Source: Rhizoclosmatium globosum (taxonomy: Eukaryota; Chytridiomycota; Chytridiomycetes; Chytridiales; Chytriomycetaceae). Taken from it: DNA of 64,000 bases. The translations under genes and the position numbers were made by a program. The notes under the pieces are model-generated. The model was not told the origin of the DNA. It worked only from the letters and a program-made list of their open reading frames with translations, and ran no database searches. Shown piece after piece: positions 37,597 through 50,655 of the stretch. Location of the stretch: contig MCGO01000045.1 of assembly GCA_002104985.1 (NCBI GenBank), forward strand, positions 62,001 to 126,000, given 5' to 3'. Position 1 is the stretch's first letter; every line of letters begins with the position of its first letter.

Positions 37597-40500
37597 TTAA
37601 AACAATTCAGCCTTAGCCCTGTTATCAGAGAACAGATAGTTACAAATAACCTCCACAACCCAAGCACCTCCAAAGTCAAACGCCATTGTGGCCATCAACT
37701 TGTATCGGAAGTCATCTGGGAAAGGAACCAACTGCATAGTGGAGTTGAGTTCAGGGGAAATCTCGGACGCAGCGAGAACAGCAATTCCAGTAACAATCAG
37801 CAAACTGTTGTACAAAGACTTATTCTTGAAGAGAGACTCTCTGAATGGTTCACCCTGGTAGTTGATGGCGAAAGTAGAAATTTGCATAATGAGGGAGACA
37901 AGGTACACTGCACTGTTCAAGAGGTTTGGCTGGAATTCGGCATCCAATCTAATTTCATCGCTAATGAAGAAAATAGTGTTGAGCATAATCTCGAAACAGC
38001 CAACTTGTGCACTTACAGCTCTTCAGAGTACTCAATCGCCTGAGCACGAATGTAAATTAAAGACGCAACGTGGCAAGCAACTTGGCCCAAGACAGAATAA
38101 TGATGTAGTGGTTAAATACGTTGCTTGAGGTCTCTTTTTCGACAATCGCTCGACCGCAGATGACTTTGCGATACCGAAGAAACACATTGTGATCAACATA
38201 CCGGCAATAGTTGCTTGCCTACAAACAAAGTCGTCAGGAACTGTAACACCTGAAACTCAAACTTACCAATCTCCCGTCTTAATTCCGGCCAAATACATGA
38301 CTGACATAGAGTAGGCAGAAATCAAACAGTTCAATGCCAAAATTTTGTACATTTGAACCATAGCCACAGAGTGGCACGACCTTGACGAATAATGTTCACC
38401 ACAGACATAACAGTTCCCAACTTGGACGTGAAAGGAGCAGCAACAGACGCATCACCAAACTTGATAGTTGGAGCTTCCATGTCTTCCATTTCACCTAGCA
38501 TATTGTTCAACATCTGTAAAACGTGCCAATGTTAACATCAAAAAAACAACTTCAGGCCAGTTACGAACCTCCATCTGCTTTTCAAATTCAGCCTTTGGAT
38601 CCTTCTTGATTTCTTCAGCAGTAGCGCCAGTCAAACTCTTTTGTCCAGGAGCGACGGCAGGGCTCCATCCCAGTTTCTCGCGTGCTTCGTTCTGCTTCTT
38701 TTGGAACTCAATCTTTCTGCGCTCCATCTGAAGCTTATTGTACTTTTCGATTTCCTCCTGGTTTCCGTCCAACAACGCATTCCAACATGTGCCTGCTTGA
38801 GGCACCAACATCATTGGTTCCATCTCCACACATCAACGTGTGGTATCCAGCATTCTTCAAAGCGTTCAAGATATCCTCCTTTTGGCTTGGAGAAACACGA
38901 GCATATACCCAGATACGTGGCAAGAGGGCAGCAAACAAGGCTTATGGAAAATAGCAGCAAGACCACGACCAGTAACACAGAGCTCAAATTTGGCCAAACG
39001 AGGGTCTTTGATCTTGTTTTCGACATCAATTTCAAGAGTAACCGTTTCGTCTGCAGATTGCCATGACAGCCATCATCGTTTCTGACATCCAAAATCAAAA
39101 CAGGCTTGGAAACGATTCCGACCTCCTTTGCAACGTGGCAAGCAGTCAAAGCGTTGTCTCCGGTAATCATAACACACTATTAAATATCTTAGTACGTCTT
39201 CTCGTGGAACGACAACAAGCTTACTCTGTGGGAGGAGTTGTTCAGCATCTGAATCGCGTCGGCAGAATCTGGCTTCAATGGACAGAAGAAAATCAAGAAT
39301 CCGGCAAACACCAAGTTGCTTTCAACAGCATCACGACTAACTTCACGGATCTGGCTAGCTTTCATTTCAGTGGCAACTCTGTATCCTAAGGCAAGGACAC
39401 GGCTTCCACGACGAGCCCAGTATTTGTACACATCATCATAATCAGCGGGAAGGTCTTTGTACATGGATCGAAGTGTTTCTGGGGCCCCTTAACTGCAATG
39501 AAAACCTGAGGCTTGCCGTTGTCGTTAAGCAGTGAGAGAGTGGACATTCTCTTCAACGCAGAGCTGAATGGGAATCTACGCATAATCTTCAACTCGACCG
39601 AGTCAGCCTTTTTGGGACGAACAAATTCATCCTTGCCCAAACTCCACTGGATAGATTCCAAAGTGTTCTTTTCCATTGGGTCACCAATAATGCCGTCATC
39701 AAGCTGTACGAGGGCATGAGCTGCGGCCAGAACCAAGGATGTCTGTTTTGGGGCATCAAGAGGCTTAATGAGCTCCTTTGTGTCTTTTCCCAATCCAGAA
39801 ACTCCATCAACAATGAGGTTTTCTTCAGTCCTGAATATTGACTCAGCAAGTAAACGGAAGACAAATACCAAATTACTCACAAAGTTCCAGTCTTGTCGAA
39901 ACAAGCAACATCAACCTTTCCAGCAAAAGGAATTCGGAATGGTTCTGTACAGAAAATGTAATGCTTCACCAATGCCATCAGAGAGTTGTTTACGGCAAGC
40001 GACAATCCATGGGCAACTCTGGAGGAACCACAGACGTAATGATAAGGATACAATCCAAGAGGATCTTTTCTTTCTTTCTCTCCTCGTTCTTGATTCCCTC
40101 AGTCCAAACGTAGTAAGATGCCATGATAGCGAAAATAAGCAAGAACACAATGAAGAAGAGTGACTCTCGGTTATTGGCAGTGATTCTTTCGGTACTGTAG
40201 ATGATAGTTCGAACGAGTTTTCCTTGCTGAGTTGAGAAACCAGTTTTCAGACGTAGGCGATACATCCGTTGTCAGGTGCGGCGATAGGAGAGCCAGCTGC
40301 TGGTGGAGTCACCTGAAGAATCTTGGTTCCTCCAAACAAGACCTGGTTTTGTCGGTTTCCATATCAAAAACATCGGTAGCGTCGCGAACTGAGATAGACT
40401 CCTTCAACTGGGGAGTCGATTCTCCAGAAGCATGGCTTCGTTTGCAATACAAGATCCATCAGAACAACCATATCAGCAGGAACAGGCAGTCATCGACTGA

Positions 40501-41517
40501 TCTCAAAATGGAGCACACGTCTCCAGGAAGAAGTTCATCAGTTTGAATCTGCATCCATTGCTTCTTTCTGTAAACAAAGATTGGGTACGGCTGAATGGAC
40601 ATTGCGCGGAACTCTTGGAGGTTTTTAAGTCTCTGCAGTTCGAACAGGTTAGTTTGAGGTCTCTGAGTTATTCGATGCAAACCTGAAGAACGACAGTGGA
40701 CTCAAAGACAATCAACATGAACAAAGTGAACAGAGAGTAGTACCACATATCATCCAAGAACCAAAGAGCAACACAGAAAAGCTGGAACACAAAGAACGGA
40801 GCAACGGCATGCTCTTTAAACAACTCGATGAATGTTGGAATAGGCACATCGAACTTGTTCAAGCCATACAAGTCCAAAGCACGATTTGCTTCAGCTTCAT
40901 TGATCAGTCCACGGCAAGCGTTCAGTTCGGCAACAGTCTTTCCATCATCGGAAGGGAAACGCAAGTTTTCGAAGATCTTCTTATCGGCGTTGTAGACATA
41001 CTTCTTCTTCTGGAAGAAAAAGTACTGGACAGTCTGCGAAACAGGAACAGGGGTCAATATAACTTGAGTTGACACTTTAGGCTATTTCACCTGTCCATCA
41101 ATCTTCATTTCCTCAATGGGGCAAAGCGCTCCAGCTCCTTGATGAGCAGCAGGGATGATTTTGATGATTTTGGCAGTTTTAGGGTCCTTCTCCTGTTGGA
41201 TCGGTCAGTTAAAGGACTGGTGTCGGATGAACTTGACGAACCTCTTTGCAGGTCAACCACGCCTTCGCGTTGACACTCCACTGGCAAACAAGAAGTGCCA
41301 GAACATTCGCAGCCAAAGCCAGAATGAGCGTGAGCATTGAAAACTCTTTCGATCCCAAGAGCTCTTCATATTGGAAGAAGTACACGTAGGCCCAGGCAAC
41401 GTAAACAACACTGAATGGCAGCGAATACGCATGCTGAATAACAGGAAGTGGGCTGTGCAGCGTGGCAACCTCAATGACCTTGGATGCAACGAGATGATTG
41501 GCCTTTGTCTTCACCAT
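37597..41517 (-). CDS. SPF1: P5A-type P-type ATPase (Spf1/ATP13A1)
   Basis: Endoplasmic reticulum P5A ATPase; family members dislocate mis-inserted transmembrane helices. ATG 41517. N-terminal membrane region ([19 protein letters not shown]), then [39 protein letters not shown] and [20 protein letters not shown]. The actuator domain reads [12 protein letters not shown], with [12 protein letters not shown] recoverable across slips. The phosphorylation motif CFDKTGTL is split by an intron at about 39895. The P domain follows ([29 protein letters not shown]), and a C-terminal membrane block ends at 37597. At least four one-base undercalls lie within 40250-40456, in the otherwise best-conserved part. 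About ten short introns. Confidence 0.9.
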
Positions 41518-41676
41518 TTTTTGCAAACCTTTGACGTGTCAAACTGAGAAACAGATGATTGATAACAATACTATATTTCAGTCAAATGTATTCATTTTCC
41601 ACAAGCTCCGTCAGTGCGTCTCTGCATCGTACTTACACGTTTTGTTCCTAAGTCTGCTTCGGTTGAGTTAGAAGCA

Positions 41677-42700
41677 TTAGAAAGCGATGAATCGTTCTTT
41701 TCTCGAACTCGTTTCCCTGTATTCCTGGTTAATGCTACTATGGTTACAAGTCAAAGTACACGTACAAAACATCTCTAAGTTCATCAAGATGAACACTACA
41801 ACATCAACGCTCATATACACAATGTACAGAACGGACAGATCAACTGGATTCAAGTTGATCCAAATCAAAACACCATTAGCAGCCAAAATCACAACAGACC
41901 GAAGCACTGACCCAAAGAGTTTTAAAAAGAAGGTTCGTGTGCTTTAAAACCTTCTTACAATTTTCTTTCAGAAGGTGATGGAAAAGAGACTTGATCGGCA
42001 GATTATAAGCCTCCTTCCTCAGGAAAATATAAATCGCACCGAGAGTTGCGATAATATCAATAATAATGTCAGCGACAGCATTCTGAAGACCTGAAAGCGG
42101 ATTTTGATTGAACGAGCAGCTCTGCGTCTCAATGTCCCATATTCCCCTACAGAATTATATAAGCCAAACGTCTCGGATAGTATTGGTGTTACCCTGACCA
42201 ACGCAAATCGCAACCAGTCCAAAATAACCGATTCAGAAAGGCGGTATTGCTAAAGCGAGAAAAACTTTGCTGTTTGTTGCATAATATGACTTTATGAGAA
42301 CAAAACAGTCTGAAAGGTAATATCTGGGTTAATGCGAATAAAGTTGAGTAAATGAACAAACCAAAGACCACAAGAAATCCATGATAAGTTACATTTTGTA
42401 TAAAATTGAGTGAGAAGCATGATTCAAGGGAAAGTGGTACAGCAACGAGGTACACTGTGAAGATCATGTTGACCGCCCCTGATATGTTGAAAATGACCAA
42501 ATTATATTAAACAGCTTTGGTTTGGTCGGATTATATAGAGTCTTTTCCACGAGTTCTGGGACGACTTTGAGCAGCGCTTGAAAACATATGGTGAAGCCAA
42601 CACCAGAAGGAAATAGTTAATTGGGATCCCAAGAAGGTCAATCAGAGAGGGCGTTCCAGATGGATCTGCCAGTGGCCATAGTTTTAGAACAATCAAGATT
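41677..42700 (-). CDS. Unrecognised polytopic membrane protein
   Basis: Reading on the minus strand, hydrophobic segments follow one another: INYFLLVLASPYVF (42610), VNMIFTVYLVAVPLSL (42460), YHGFLVVFGLFIYSTLFAL (42370), LQNAVADIIIDIIATLGAIY (42060) and SVVILAANGVLIWINL ... VDVVVFILMNLEMF (41800). This suggests five to seven helices. A cytosolic stretch VPELVEKTLYNPTKPKLF is readable near 42530. Frames change at about 42480 (C run on the + strand) and near the 5' end, where ATG 42679 is a candidate start. I do not recognise the family. It lies in tandem just downstream of the exportin gene. Confidence 0.45.
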
Positions 42701-42737
42701 TACCGAATGTATTATGCATCATTATATAAGCTATTTT

Positions 42738-45700
42738 TTAGAATAAGCCTTCCAAGACTGCAACATTCTCGTCGTTAGCGTCCAAAACGTCGCGATTCCT
42801 CGTGTTTCGGACTAACTGCGGTTTCGGTTTTGTTTTGGTGTCAAACTGTTTGAATGCCTCGCTCACACTAGTCTTTTCACAAAAGTCAGACGAAAGGACA
42901 TGTAAATGTAAACACTCAACTCCTTTGATTCCCTTTAAAAATTCCCTAAAATCACGTTTCGTTCTTTTTTCGATTTCTCGGCCACTGTGAATTTGACATC
43001 GAATGTCTTTGCCAAGTTACAGAAAATTCCAAATATCAAAAAAGGTTTTACCTGCAACGCGGTAGAATTCATCGCAGGAAGAGCTGACAAAGTCTGGTAT
43101 GCAGCAGTATTACCAGCTCCGCGCAGTGCTAAGTAGATCTCTCCCATCAATGAGATGGCTTCATTGTGGACCTCTTGAAAATACCCATCATGAAATACCT
43201 ACCTTAAATAATCAAACTTTTGGTCAATCAATCGAAATGACAAACCTCCAAACTTGACATCATGACTGAATCCCCAAGAAATGAAAACACGGCAGCATTT
43301 TGCGTCTTCATTAAAATAGGTACTGCTTTGATGATAGTTACAATAGCTTTTCGGCAAGAAATCGTATCTTTTAAACGCATGATGTGGAGCAAGCCTCCAA
43401 ACACGTTTGAAACACAATCTGTATCATACATCAATAATGATTAAATAAAAGACAATGCACAAACCATGTTCGTCATAACGTATGAAAATACGCTCCCTTC
43501 TACTACGACTAACTCTTGTCCTTTGGATGTATGTGGTTTACCCTCGTCTGGAGACGCAATGACGACTAACAAATCAGCGTAAGACCTTGTCAATTCCCGC
43601 AACAGTTTTTCCGCAATAATTTCTCCCCAACTTCGTCATCATCGCCTGGCTGCTGCTGAAAACAAGAGGTCACAAATAATAGTAAAAACCGTGTCAACTC
43701 ACGTGCGCCTTGCTTGCTTACTTCTAACATCTTCCATTCCGAATCGAGTCGTGCCTGAATAAATTCCGAAAAGGGAGGAATTATGTTGGCCAGAACTTCA
43801 TTATGGGCAGTGGAGGGGCAGTTCATCAACACAGGGCGAATTACTGTTGAAAGCAGACTTTTCCAATGCTTATTATCCAGAAAATTTGTGCTGCTCAGGA
43901 CATTGTTTGATATTATGGACGAGACGTTTGGAATTGAGTAAAACTTCTGCCCAAAACCAGTCATGAGTCCAACTAGGCCATAACAAGTTTCACGTATGGT
44001 TGCAATCCAGTTTGATGTTTTTTCAAGGAAATTCGCAGAGTCGCTAAGAAGATCGAGTTTCGATGATGATTTCTCTGTGAAGAGTTGTTGGTGAACTGGA
44101 CGCAACAAGCATAACTTACTCAATATTGCCTCTTTCTCATTTTCTGAAACACTGATATTGACTCGAAACTGAGAAGGTATCGCACTCCAAGCTGCAGGGT
44201 CGCCAAGTGAATGGATGGCACTACAAATATTCAATACGAGTCAAAACTGAAGAGTCATTACCGTATAAGTAGCAAGATTTTCGGTAGAATGCGGAATAAA
44301 TACTCAGGCCATAGACTGGGCTGGAACAAAACAGTCAGGAAATCTTCAAGTTTGATTGTTCCAAACCTGTCCGCTCGTTCTCTTCATCCACATCATCCAG
44401 CTTCGAACGTTGTAATTAAGCTATACAAGTTGTTTAATAATTTCGGACGGTCAAATTTAGCATGATTCACCTTCCGTCGCCAATCTTCCACACTTTTTAT
44501 ATCCTCTGACGACAATGTACCTTAATTATTAGACATAAAATTTAATAAACATGACTCAGTGATCAGTAAGTCACCTTGATTTGCATATTTAAATATCCCA
44601 AGTGCATCCAAGAACGAATTGGATGACACGAAAGGCGACTCGTCCATTTTCTCCCACTCACATACATACGGCTCAACAATCGATGAAAATACGCGAGACT
44701 TCTCAGAAAAGCCTTTGCTCGAGTAGTGACTGTTTTTCATTCAGTTTATGTGAAGAAAACATATTCCCAAAGACTTACATCAAAGCAAAAAGGAACTCAA
44801 TCAGCTTGATTCTCTCAAATTGGAGAAGCATATTGCTTTGCACGTAGGACTGGATAATTTCAAGAAACTTGTCGAACAGTGTCTGCCACATTGAAATGAG
44901 AACAAGGTCAAGTTTGAAAACCTCCAAACCATCAAAATGTCTGGAAGTGAGACAGCCAACTTCACTAATGAAGATGCCGCTTTCATTCTAATCTGTTTTG
45001 TTTCTTCACGCAAAGATAAACCGCGTTGCTTAAAGTCTGTTTCATCAGGAAGGACGAAAGTCACATATTTGAAAATCTAGGTCAACTCGATTAGTTGAAG
45101 TTTCATGCGGGAGCCAAAATAAAAGAAAACCTTCTCAATACAGTTGTATAACGAAGTCGGATCTCGACGGACTCGGCAATACAGACGATCACCGACAGGA
45201 CACATCGAACTACCAATGGATCCTAAACGATTCTTAATTTGAGTTAAAGTATGTCTATCTAGGCGTACTTTCGCGTCCAAGCTGATAGCGTCTCGAAGAG
45301 TCCAGAAACACCCGCCAACAAACGACGATCCTTCAACTGAACACTATGCTTTAGCACCACATCAATACATCACACTTTCTCACATCAGGATCAAGAACAT
45401 TTGGAATATACTTGATCGTATGCTCAATTAGTGTCGACGCTTGCTCGAATTGTATTGCGATGAGACCACTGGATTTCAAAAACCCAAACTCTATACCAAC
45501 TATTAAATTTGACAGTCCATTATGAATGTAGTTATCACCATTTCGATTGCTTGGCTCGTGAGATCCGAATATCAAAGCTCGAATATGCGCGTCAACAACT
45601 GAGAAGACTTCAAAAGGCTACATTCTGTTTAAGATTAAATCCACCAGAACGCTGAAAATACCTGAATAGCCGCAAAGTACTTCAAGATATCCAAATATCG

Positions 45701-47403
45701 AACACGATTCGAGTCAATACAGGCTTTTTTGTCGTGCTCGTTGTCAAATTCCATACTATCGTACTGTTTGGCCATTGGTGTGATGAAGGAGAATCTCCTT
45801 CCGAGATTCGCGCAATACAGTAATTTACAATCCGTGTTGAATACGCATTCACTTCCGTAGCCTGTCACGGTCGTAAGAGAAGTTCATCAATGAATATTAT
45901 GGACATACGTTTGAAAATGTTCATGACTCGCCAGGTCATTCCATACAGGAGATACGATGGACGAAACCATTCGCGAGGGGTGAACAGAAAAGAAGTACAT
46001 CAGTTCAATATAGCTGTTTTTCAGTAGCTAAGTTTACGGTCGAGTATAAGCAAGACAGCGATAGATACCTCTCAAATCTGACAGGTTTCTGAACCATTTG
46101 TTTGTAAAACAGTTGTCGCTCTCCAAACACAGCCAAAGCATCCGCGATCCGTTTCAAATACTCATATCCGTCCTCATCAAGCACTCTACTTTCCAATGCG
46201 ACATAAATTTGATTCCAATCGTTACACTGATATAACTTCAGGATAGATGCAAAAACAGCTGACAGTAAATACGATGTATCAAACAACGGCGTCACAACAA
46301 CCGGCCAATACTTTTCCTCCCCCACCAAACTACTTCTCGAAAACAAAGACGCAAGACATTCCGTTGCTGCAATACGTTCTTCGTGTACTGGTGAACCCAG
46401 AAGCTCAAACACCAGCGGCAACACATTCGTAGATTCAACGCCTTCAAGAATAATCCACTGAAGCACAGTTGAGATAATATCCAGAGACAGAAGCTTCAAT
46501 TTCTCCATATTTCCTTCTTGCTGCTTCAACGCGACAAAATTCTTGATAATTCGATGCAACCATCCCTCATTCTGAAGCGCATCGGCGCGAATCAAGTTCA
46601 TAGCTGTATCACATCGAGCTGGTGATTAGGAAGCGCACTGGCTTCTCGGTCCGAGCGAATCACGGTATTGAGAACAACAGAATCAACTGTAATAGCCATC
46701 AACGACACAGATAAATCCTTCTTTCGCAATTCGGCGATTGAATTTTCGTAACAGAATGTATCTCCATGAGAGTTTTGTAAATGAGCAGAGCGCAGTATTG
46801 TGATTCGGCCTGTTTGTTGCAAAGTTAAAAACTTGAATCTGCGGATATCAACTGTCCGCATACATTACGCAGAAACGTGTCCCTAAGGAACTGATCAAAT
46901 TCAGGCCAATTCAGCGGCCACATCCGTTCCGCGACTTGAGCAACAAGGGTACACGTCTTTTCAGTGATGTACGTTGACTGCTGCCCAGCGAGAGACAGAG
47001 GTGAAACGATGCAACGATATCCTTTCCGAAAACACATTAAATCAAAGAATGCGAAATGCATCGCAACGCACCGATTTCAGAGAATGTGCTTGGTCCAACG
47101 ACAACTGGTCCCAGGCCAACCTCAACACATATTCAATCAACGAGAGGCCAAAGAAACGAACGGATAGATCGCTGTTTCCAGTTGACAGTTGTAGCCCGAG
47201 CCGCGCAAGGTCGAATGCGGCAAGAGATGTCTTGAGCGAGTCAATGTGCTTTGGGATGTTCACAGTAAGTTAATCAAGAAGGATCCTTGGACATTCACCT
47301 GTTGAGCTGCAGCACGTATTGCGTTATCCGTCAAAGGGTTGTGAATCGCTGAAAGCGCTGCCGTGAGTTGTTGAAGAGCAGAAGAGTCCAACGCGATAGT
47401 CAT
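42738..47403 (-). CDS. MSN5: Exportin-5 / Msn5-type karyopherin
   Basis: HEAT-repeat nuclear export receptor. Start ATG 47403 (MTIALDSSALQQLTAALSAI). The N-terminal part contains LSLIEYVLRLAWD and, after an intron, ITEKTCTLVAQVAERMWPLN with WPEFDQFLRD, the segment typical of exportin-5/Msn5. Helical repeats continue through many exons (46.6, 45.8, 45.5, 45.2, 44.9, 44.7 and 44.0 kb). Near the C-terminus LMNCPSTAHNEVLANIIPPF matches the exportin-5 pattern, followed by EAISLMGEIYLALRGAG. The last exon reads an acidic and basic tail ending in ENVAVLEGLF with a stop at 42738-42740; the frame slips near 42970 (A/T run). Cargo cannot be inferred: Msn5 exports phosphoproteins and exportin-5 exports RNAs. 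Confidence 0.8.
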
Positions 47404-47551
47404 GATTTCTCACAGAATTAATCCTTTATTGATATGAAATATTAATAAATTCTTTCTATTTCCAGACAATGGTGTCCAAGAACAATGGCCAAAAAACAAT
47501 GAAGACAACAGAGTCGCCAGAGCTCCTGAACCTCGCTCGCCAGATTTCAAA

Positions 47552-48447
47552 ATGGTACACATTATTCTTACAATCATATCCGCCGCGTTATGCATCTGGT
47601 TCATATGGTTCATCATGTACATTGACATGCCCTCTCGAAATCAGTCTCGCACCTTAAAAAACATATTCACAATCACAAACGCGTTCCTCTTCGGAATGGG
47701 TCTCGTAGGACCCATCTATTTAGTCTCTGGCGTCCTCAAACCACACTTAACGCCAATCGCGTGGGCAGTGCTGACATCTCTTTCCTTCGGATTCCTGGAG
47801 ATTTGTTACATTTGGTTCTCGTTTCTCGAAGCCGCGACATTCTCCGTCGATGCTCATCACCAAGAATGTTCAAGTCATTTCAACTGATTGTTCTGCTTTC
47901 CCCGCTGCTTTACTTGACACCGCTTGTTTTCGTCACGTTGCCAAAATTTCACACGTTTGCCTATTTGGGAGGCGGGTTCCTCACGTGTATACTTGACGGT
48001 TATTTCGCGTATTCGTTTGTAAAGTATATATTCTACTTACGCGCGGAACTCACGGATCATGAAGTTGAAATCGACAAGGCGTATCTTATAATTGCTCGAT
48101 ATGGCCTCATCGCGTCCGGTCTCACCATTCTAGCCACAGCATTGTTTGTTGTTTCGATAATTTGCGACGTTGTGAGTCCAGACGGATGGGGACATATCGC
48201 AAAGATACTTTTATCCTGCGTCAAGTTGATTACGTTGGTGTGCGTTGGATTCAGTTTGACTGGCATGAAAATTGCGCTTTGGAGGGAGCACGTTCGGCAA
48301 GTGAGCGTTGCTGAAGCGATTTCAATGAATGGTACGAATGGCGGAGCGACTGATCATTGCGAAGGAACTAAAGGCAGCACTACACATTTAAGTACTAAAC
48401 TATTGCGCACTCAACCAATTAGTGGAAGCCCAGACGTCGACAATTAA
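47552..48447 (+). CDS. Lineage-specific 7TM protein, divergent member of the cluster
   Basis: Seven hydrophobic segments can be counted: IILTIISAALCIWFIWFIMY, NIFTITNAFLFGMGLVGPIY, WAVLTSLSFGFLEICYIWFS, IVLLSPLLYLTPLVFVTL, YLGGGFLTCILDGYFAYSF, YGLIASGLTILATALFVVSI and ILLSCVKLITLVCVGFSL. A segment before helix 6 (EIDKAYLIIARYGLIASG) parallels EISLDGRLKIIAQFGAMTSL in the minus-strand paralogues, so it is a distant member of the same family. A one-base slip lies near 47870. The N-terminus may extend upstream from ATG 47469 in another frame. The C-tail (about 45 residues) is Ser/Thr-rich. Function unknown. Confidence 0.65.
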
Positions 48448-48474
48448 GAAAGTTGGTAATAAATTTTATTGTCC

Positions 48475-49899
48475 CTACCCTTTTTCCTCAGTATTTGACT
48501 TGGGCCGAATTTCAAGAAAAAGGCGAGAAGCAAGCAGTCTTGGTGATTTGACAACCGTTTTCTCTGTTGCCTCTATAATTCCCAGAGGTATTGGTTTAGA
48601 TTTTTCAACAAGGAGGATACCTTTCATAACAATCAAAAGACACACCACCAAGTCGATACAAAATAATGCCGTATAGGAGAGAATAATGTGCTCCTCAGTT
48701 TCTGGCGGAAACTGGACATAAGAAACATCAAAAATAAAAGTAATAATTGCCAGAATACTTGTCAAAGTCCCAAATTGTGCAATTATTTTCAAACGCCTTT
48801 CGATTTTCATGTCTCCATCTGTTTTGAGCTGCTTGAGGTATTTGACAAACGCAATCAACATAACCAAATCAAAAACGACAGCTATCAGACCCGAAAGTCC
48901 GGCAACAATAGTGTCAACAATGTATATACATCGGTATATCTTTGTTATCAGGCGTTTTCTCTGCTCAAACCAGACTGTTGCAACATCAGCCACTATTGTA
49001 CTCCATACTATTAATACAAGTGAGTTACAACAGGGTTTATAGATAGCTTTGGAGATAAGACACAAAGGGGCGATGATAAGGCTCTGGTGTTGTTGAGTTA
49101 GCTGTACTATCGTCAGCTTGGGGGCTTACTGCAGGTGCTGCTGCCGATTAATTGAACACTATTAACTCTTTTATTTACCCTTATCACCAATCTGGCAGTT
49201 AATTGGTCTGCGTGGTTAATGTAGAAACCAAAGAACACAAGTCAAAACAATAGTCACAGTCATTAACCTCTCCTTTGGATCTCGCGGTTAAGGTCTAAAT
49301 CCCAAGCCTATTGCTAGAAGAACCCTATGCAGGCAAGCAAGACCATTTACGAGTGGGACATGTAACATGTTTCATTCAATTTTCGATTTCTGATGTCGAA
49401 CGTGAACACTGAACAAGTGGAATCAGAAAAGTTTCATTTGGAATTTTTGATTTACTTCGAATTTTTGATACACATTTTGACCCATCCGCCGCCCATAATA
49501 AATTACAGGACATATTCGCATAATTCCTTGAAAGTATGGTATGAGTCTTGGAGAAATCTTGCGAAGTACTTCCCATCCTCGTAACCAGGAGTAAAGAATG
49601 TACGTTAGCACAATTCCATAGATGGACACATCTTCCACCACATATCTCGCAAATTCAGAAATAGCACAATCAGTCCAACACTTGAACGCGACACTTGAGT
49701 GCAAACATAGTTGAAGAAGGGATATAGTGACGAGAAGAAGATTGAAAGGGTTTGCAACTTGTTTCCAGGAAAGATGTTTGTTAACCTTTTCCAGAGCGAT
49801 TAGTACGACAAGAAATCCAAGACCCAAGAAAGAGACTGCCATCATAGCATACTGAAAGTTGACCAACACTTCTATTGTGCCGGCTGACAGATGTGTCAT
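48475..49899 (-). CDS. 7TM family copy 1, interrupted by a 430-450 bp non-coding stretch
   Basis: Two halves of one 7TM protein, by comparison with the intact paralogue at 51963-52991. The N-terminal half (ATG 49899) has helices 1-3 (MTHLSAGTIEVLVNFQYAMM; VVEDVSIYGIVLTYILYSW; LRGWEVLRKISP) and stops being family-like after FQGIMRICPVIYY near 49485. The C-terminal half starts near 49030 (SLVLIVWSTIVADVATV) and continues through helices 5-7 to 48475 (ERRLKIIAQFGTLTSILA). The sequence between (about 49035-49480) has no similarity to the family and contains stops. It could be an insertion or an unusually long intron; no clear splice sites or terminal repeats are visible. The start is 35 bp from the divergent gene at 49935. 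Confidence 0.6.
49035..49480. other. Unexplained insert within 7TM copy 1
   Basis: About 445 bp with no coding similarity. It contains an inverted TTAACC...GGTTAA pair at 49264-49292. A weak resemblance to Pol III A-box (TGGTCTGCGTGG, near 49206) and B-box (GGTCTAAATCC, near 49290) elements, about 80 bp apart, is possible but degenerate. No target-site duplication longer than an imperfect 15-bp similarity could be found. Confidence 0.35.
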
Positions 49900-49934
49900 T
49901 GTTTTCTTCAAATCCAAAAACCAGCCAACAACCA

Positions 49935-50561
49935 ATGTCGTTTTCGCTTCTTCCGCGGCCGCCCACGCAAATCGCACTTTCAATCTCCGACGCCAACGCC
50001 TTTGTTTCTGACTCGATTCGCGACGCCGACGCCGACGACTCGGACGCGGATTCGAACGTGGACGACTTTGGCGACGGCTTTTTGTTTGGCGCTTCTTCGA
50101 CGACGACGACGACGTTGAAGTCGAACTTGAATTCGAACTTGGAAGAAAAGAAGGCGCGGTGGCGGCGGCAAAGACGAAACGGGCGCTGTCGACGAGTGGT
50201 TTGTGTACTCTCTTTCACTCTTTAAACTATATACTGCTTCCATTAATGCTCTTCCATATACATAGCCTCTCCTGAGTCACGCAAGCGGTCACACCTCTTT
50301 CAACAAACTGAATCAGACTCAGATGTCCTCCTGCCATCCGCATTCCACCCAGTCAATCCATTCCGTGTCGGTGTCGCCGAACCTGTTCGAGGAATGGAAG
50401 GACTGGATGCCGCAACGCGTGCGCGAGAGGCCTTATCGAGGGACCAGAGAATCGGTGTTGCTTCTTCCTCTTCATCAGCATCTGCAACAGCCACAAGAAC
50501 AACTGGAACGAGGGAAACTGGTACATCACGGGTCACACGATCACATGCTAGCAGAATGTAA
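49935..50561 (+). CDS. Small acidic/basic disordered protein, two exons
   Basis: Start ATG 49935 (MSFSLLPRPPTQIALSISDA), with an Asp-rich segment (RDADADDSDADSNVDDFGDG) and then a basic RWRRQRRNGRCRR stretch. A GTTTGT donor near 50200 and a CACGCAAG acceptor near 50291 lead to exon 2, which reads TESDSDVLLPSAFHPVNPF, then DAATRAREALSRDQRIGVAS and a Ser/Thr/Arg-rich end stopping at 50559-50561. This frame has better codon-level composition than the overlapping open frame starting with ATG 50323. No domain recognised; possibly nuclear by charge pattern. Confidence 0.5.
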
Positions 50562-50655
50562 TCTTGCCTCTCTGTTGAATGTAAATAAAATCATCATCCT
50601 TCTTTTTTTGTAATCAATCTGCACCCTTTCCACGATTGCAAAACCAATCCTGAAT

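Noticed and set aside
40240..40460. Programmed frameshifting in the P5A ATPase
   Set aside because: Several shifts in the same direction at different short runs within about 200 bp do not fit a programmed site; undercalling explains them more simply.
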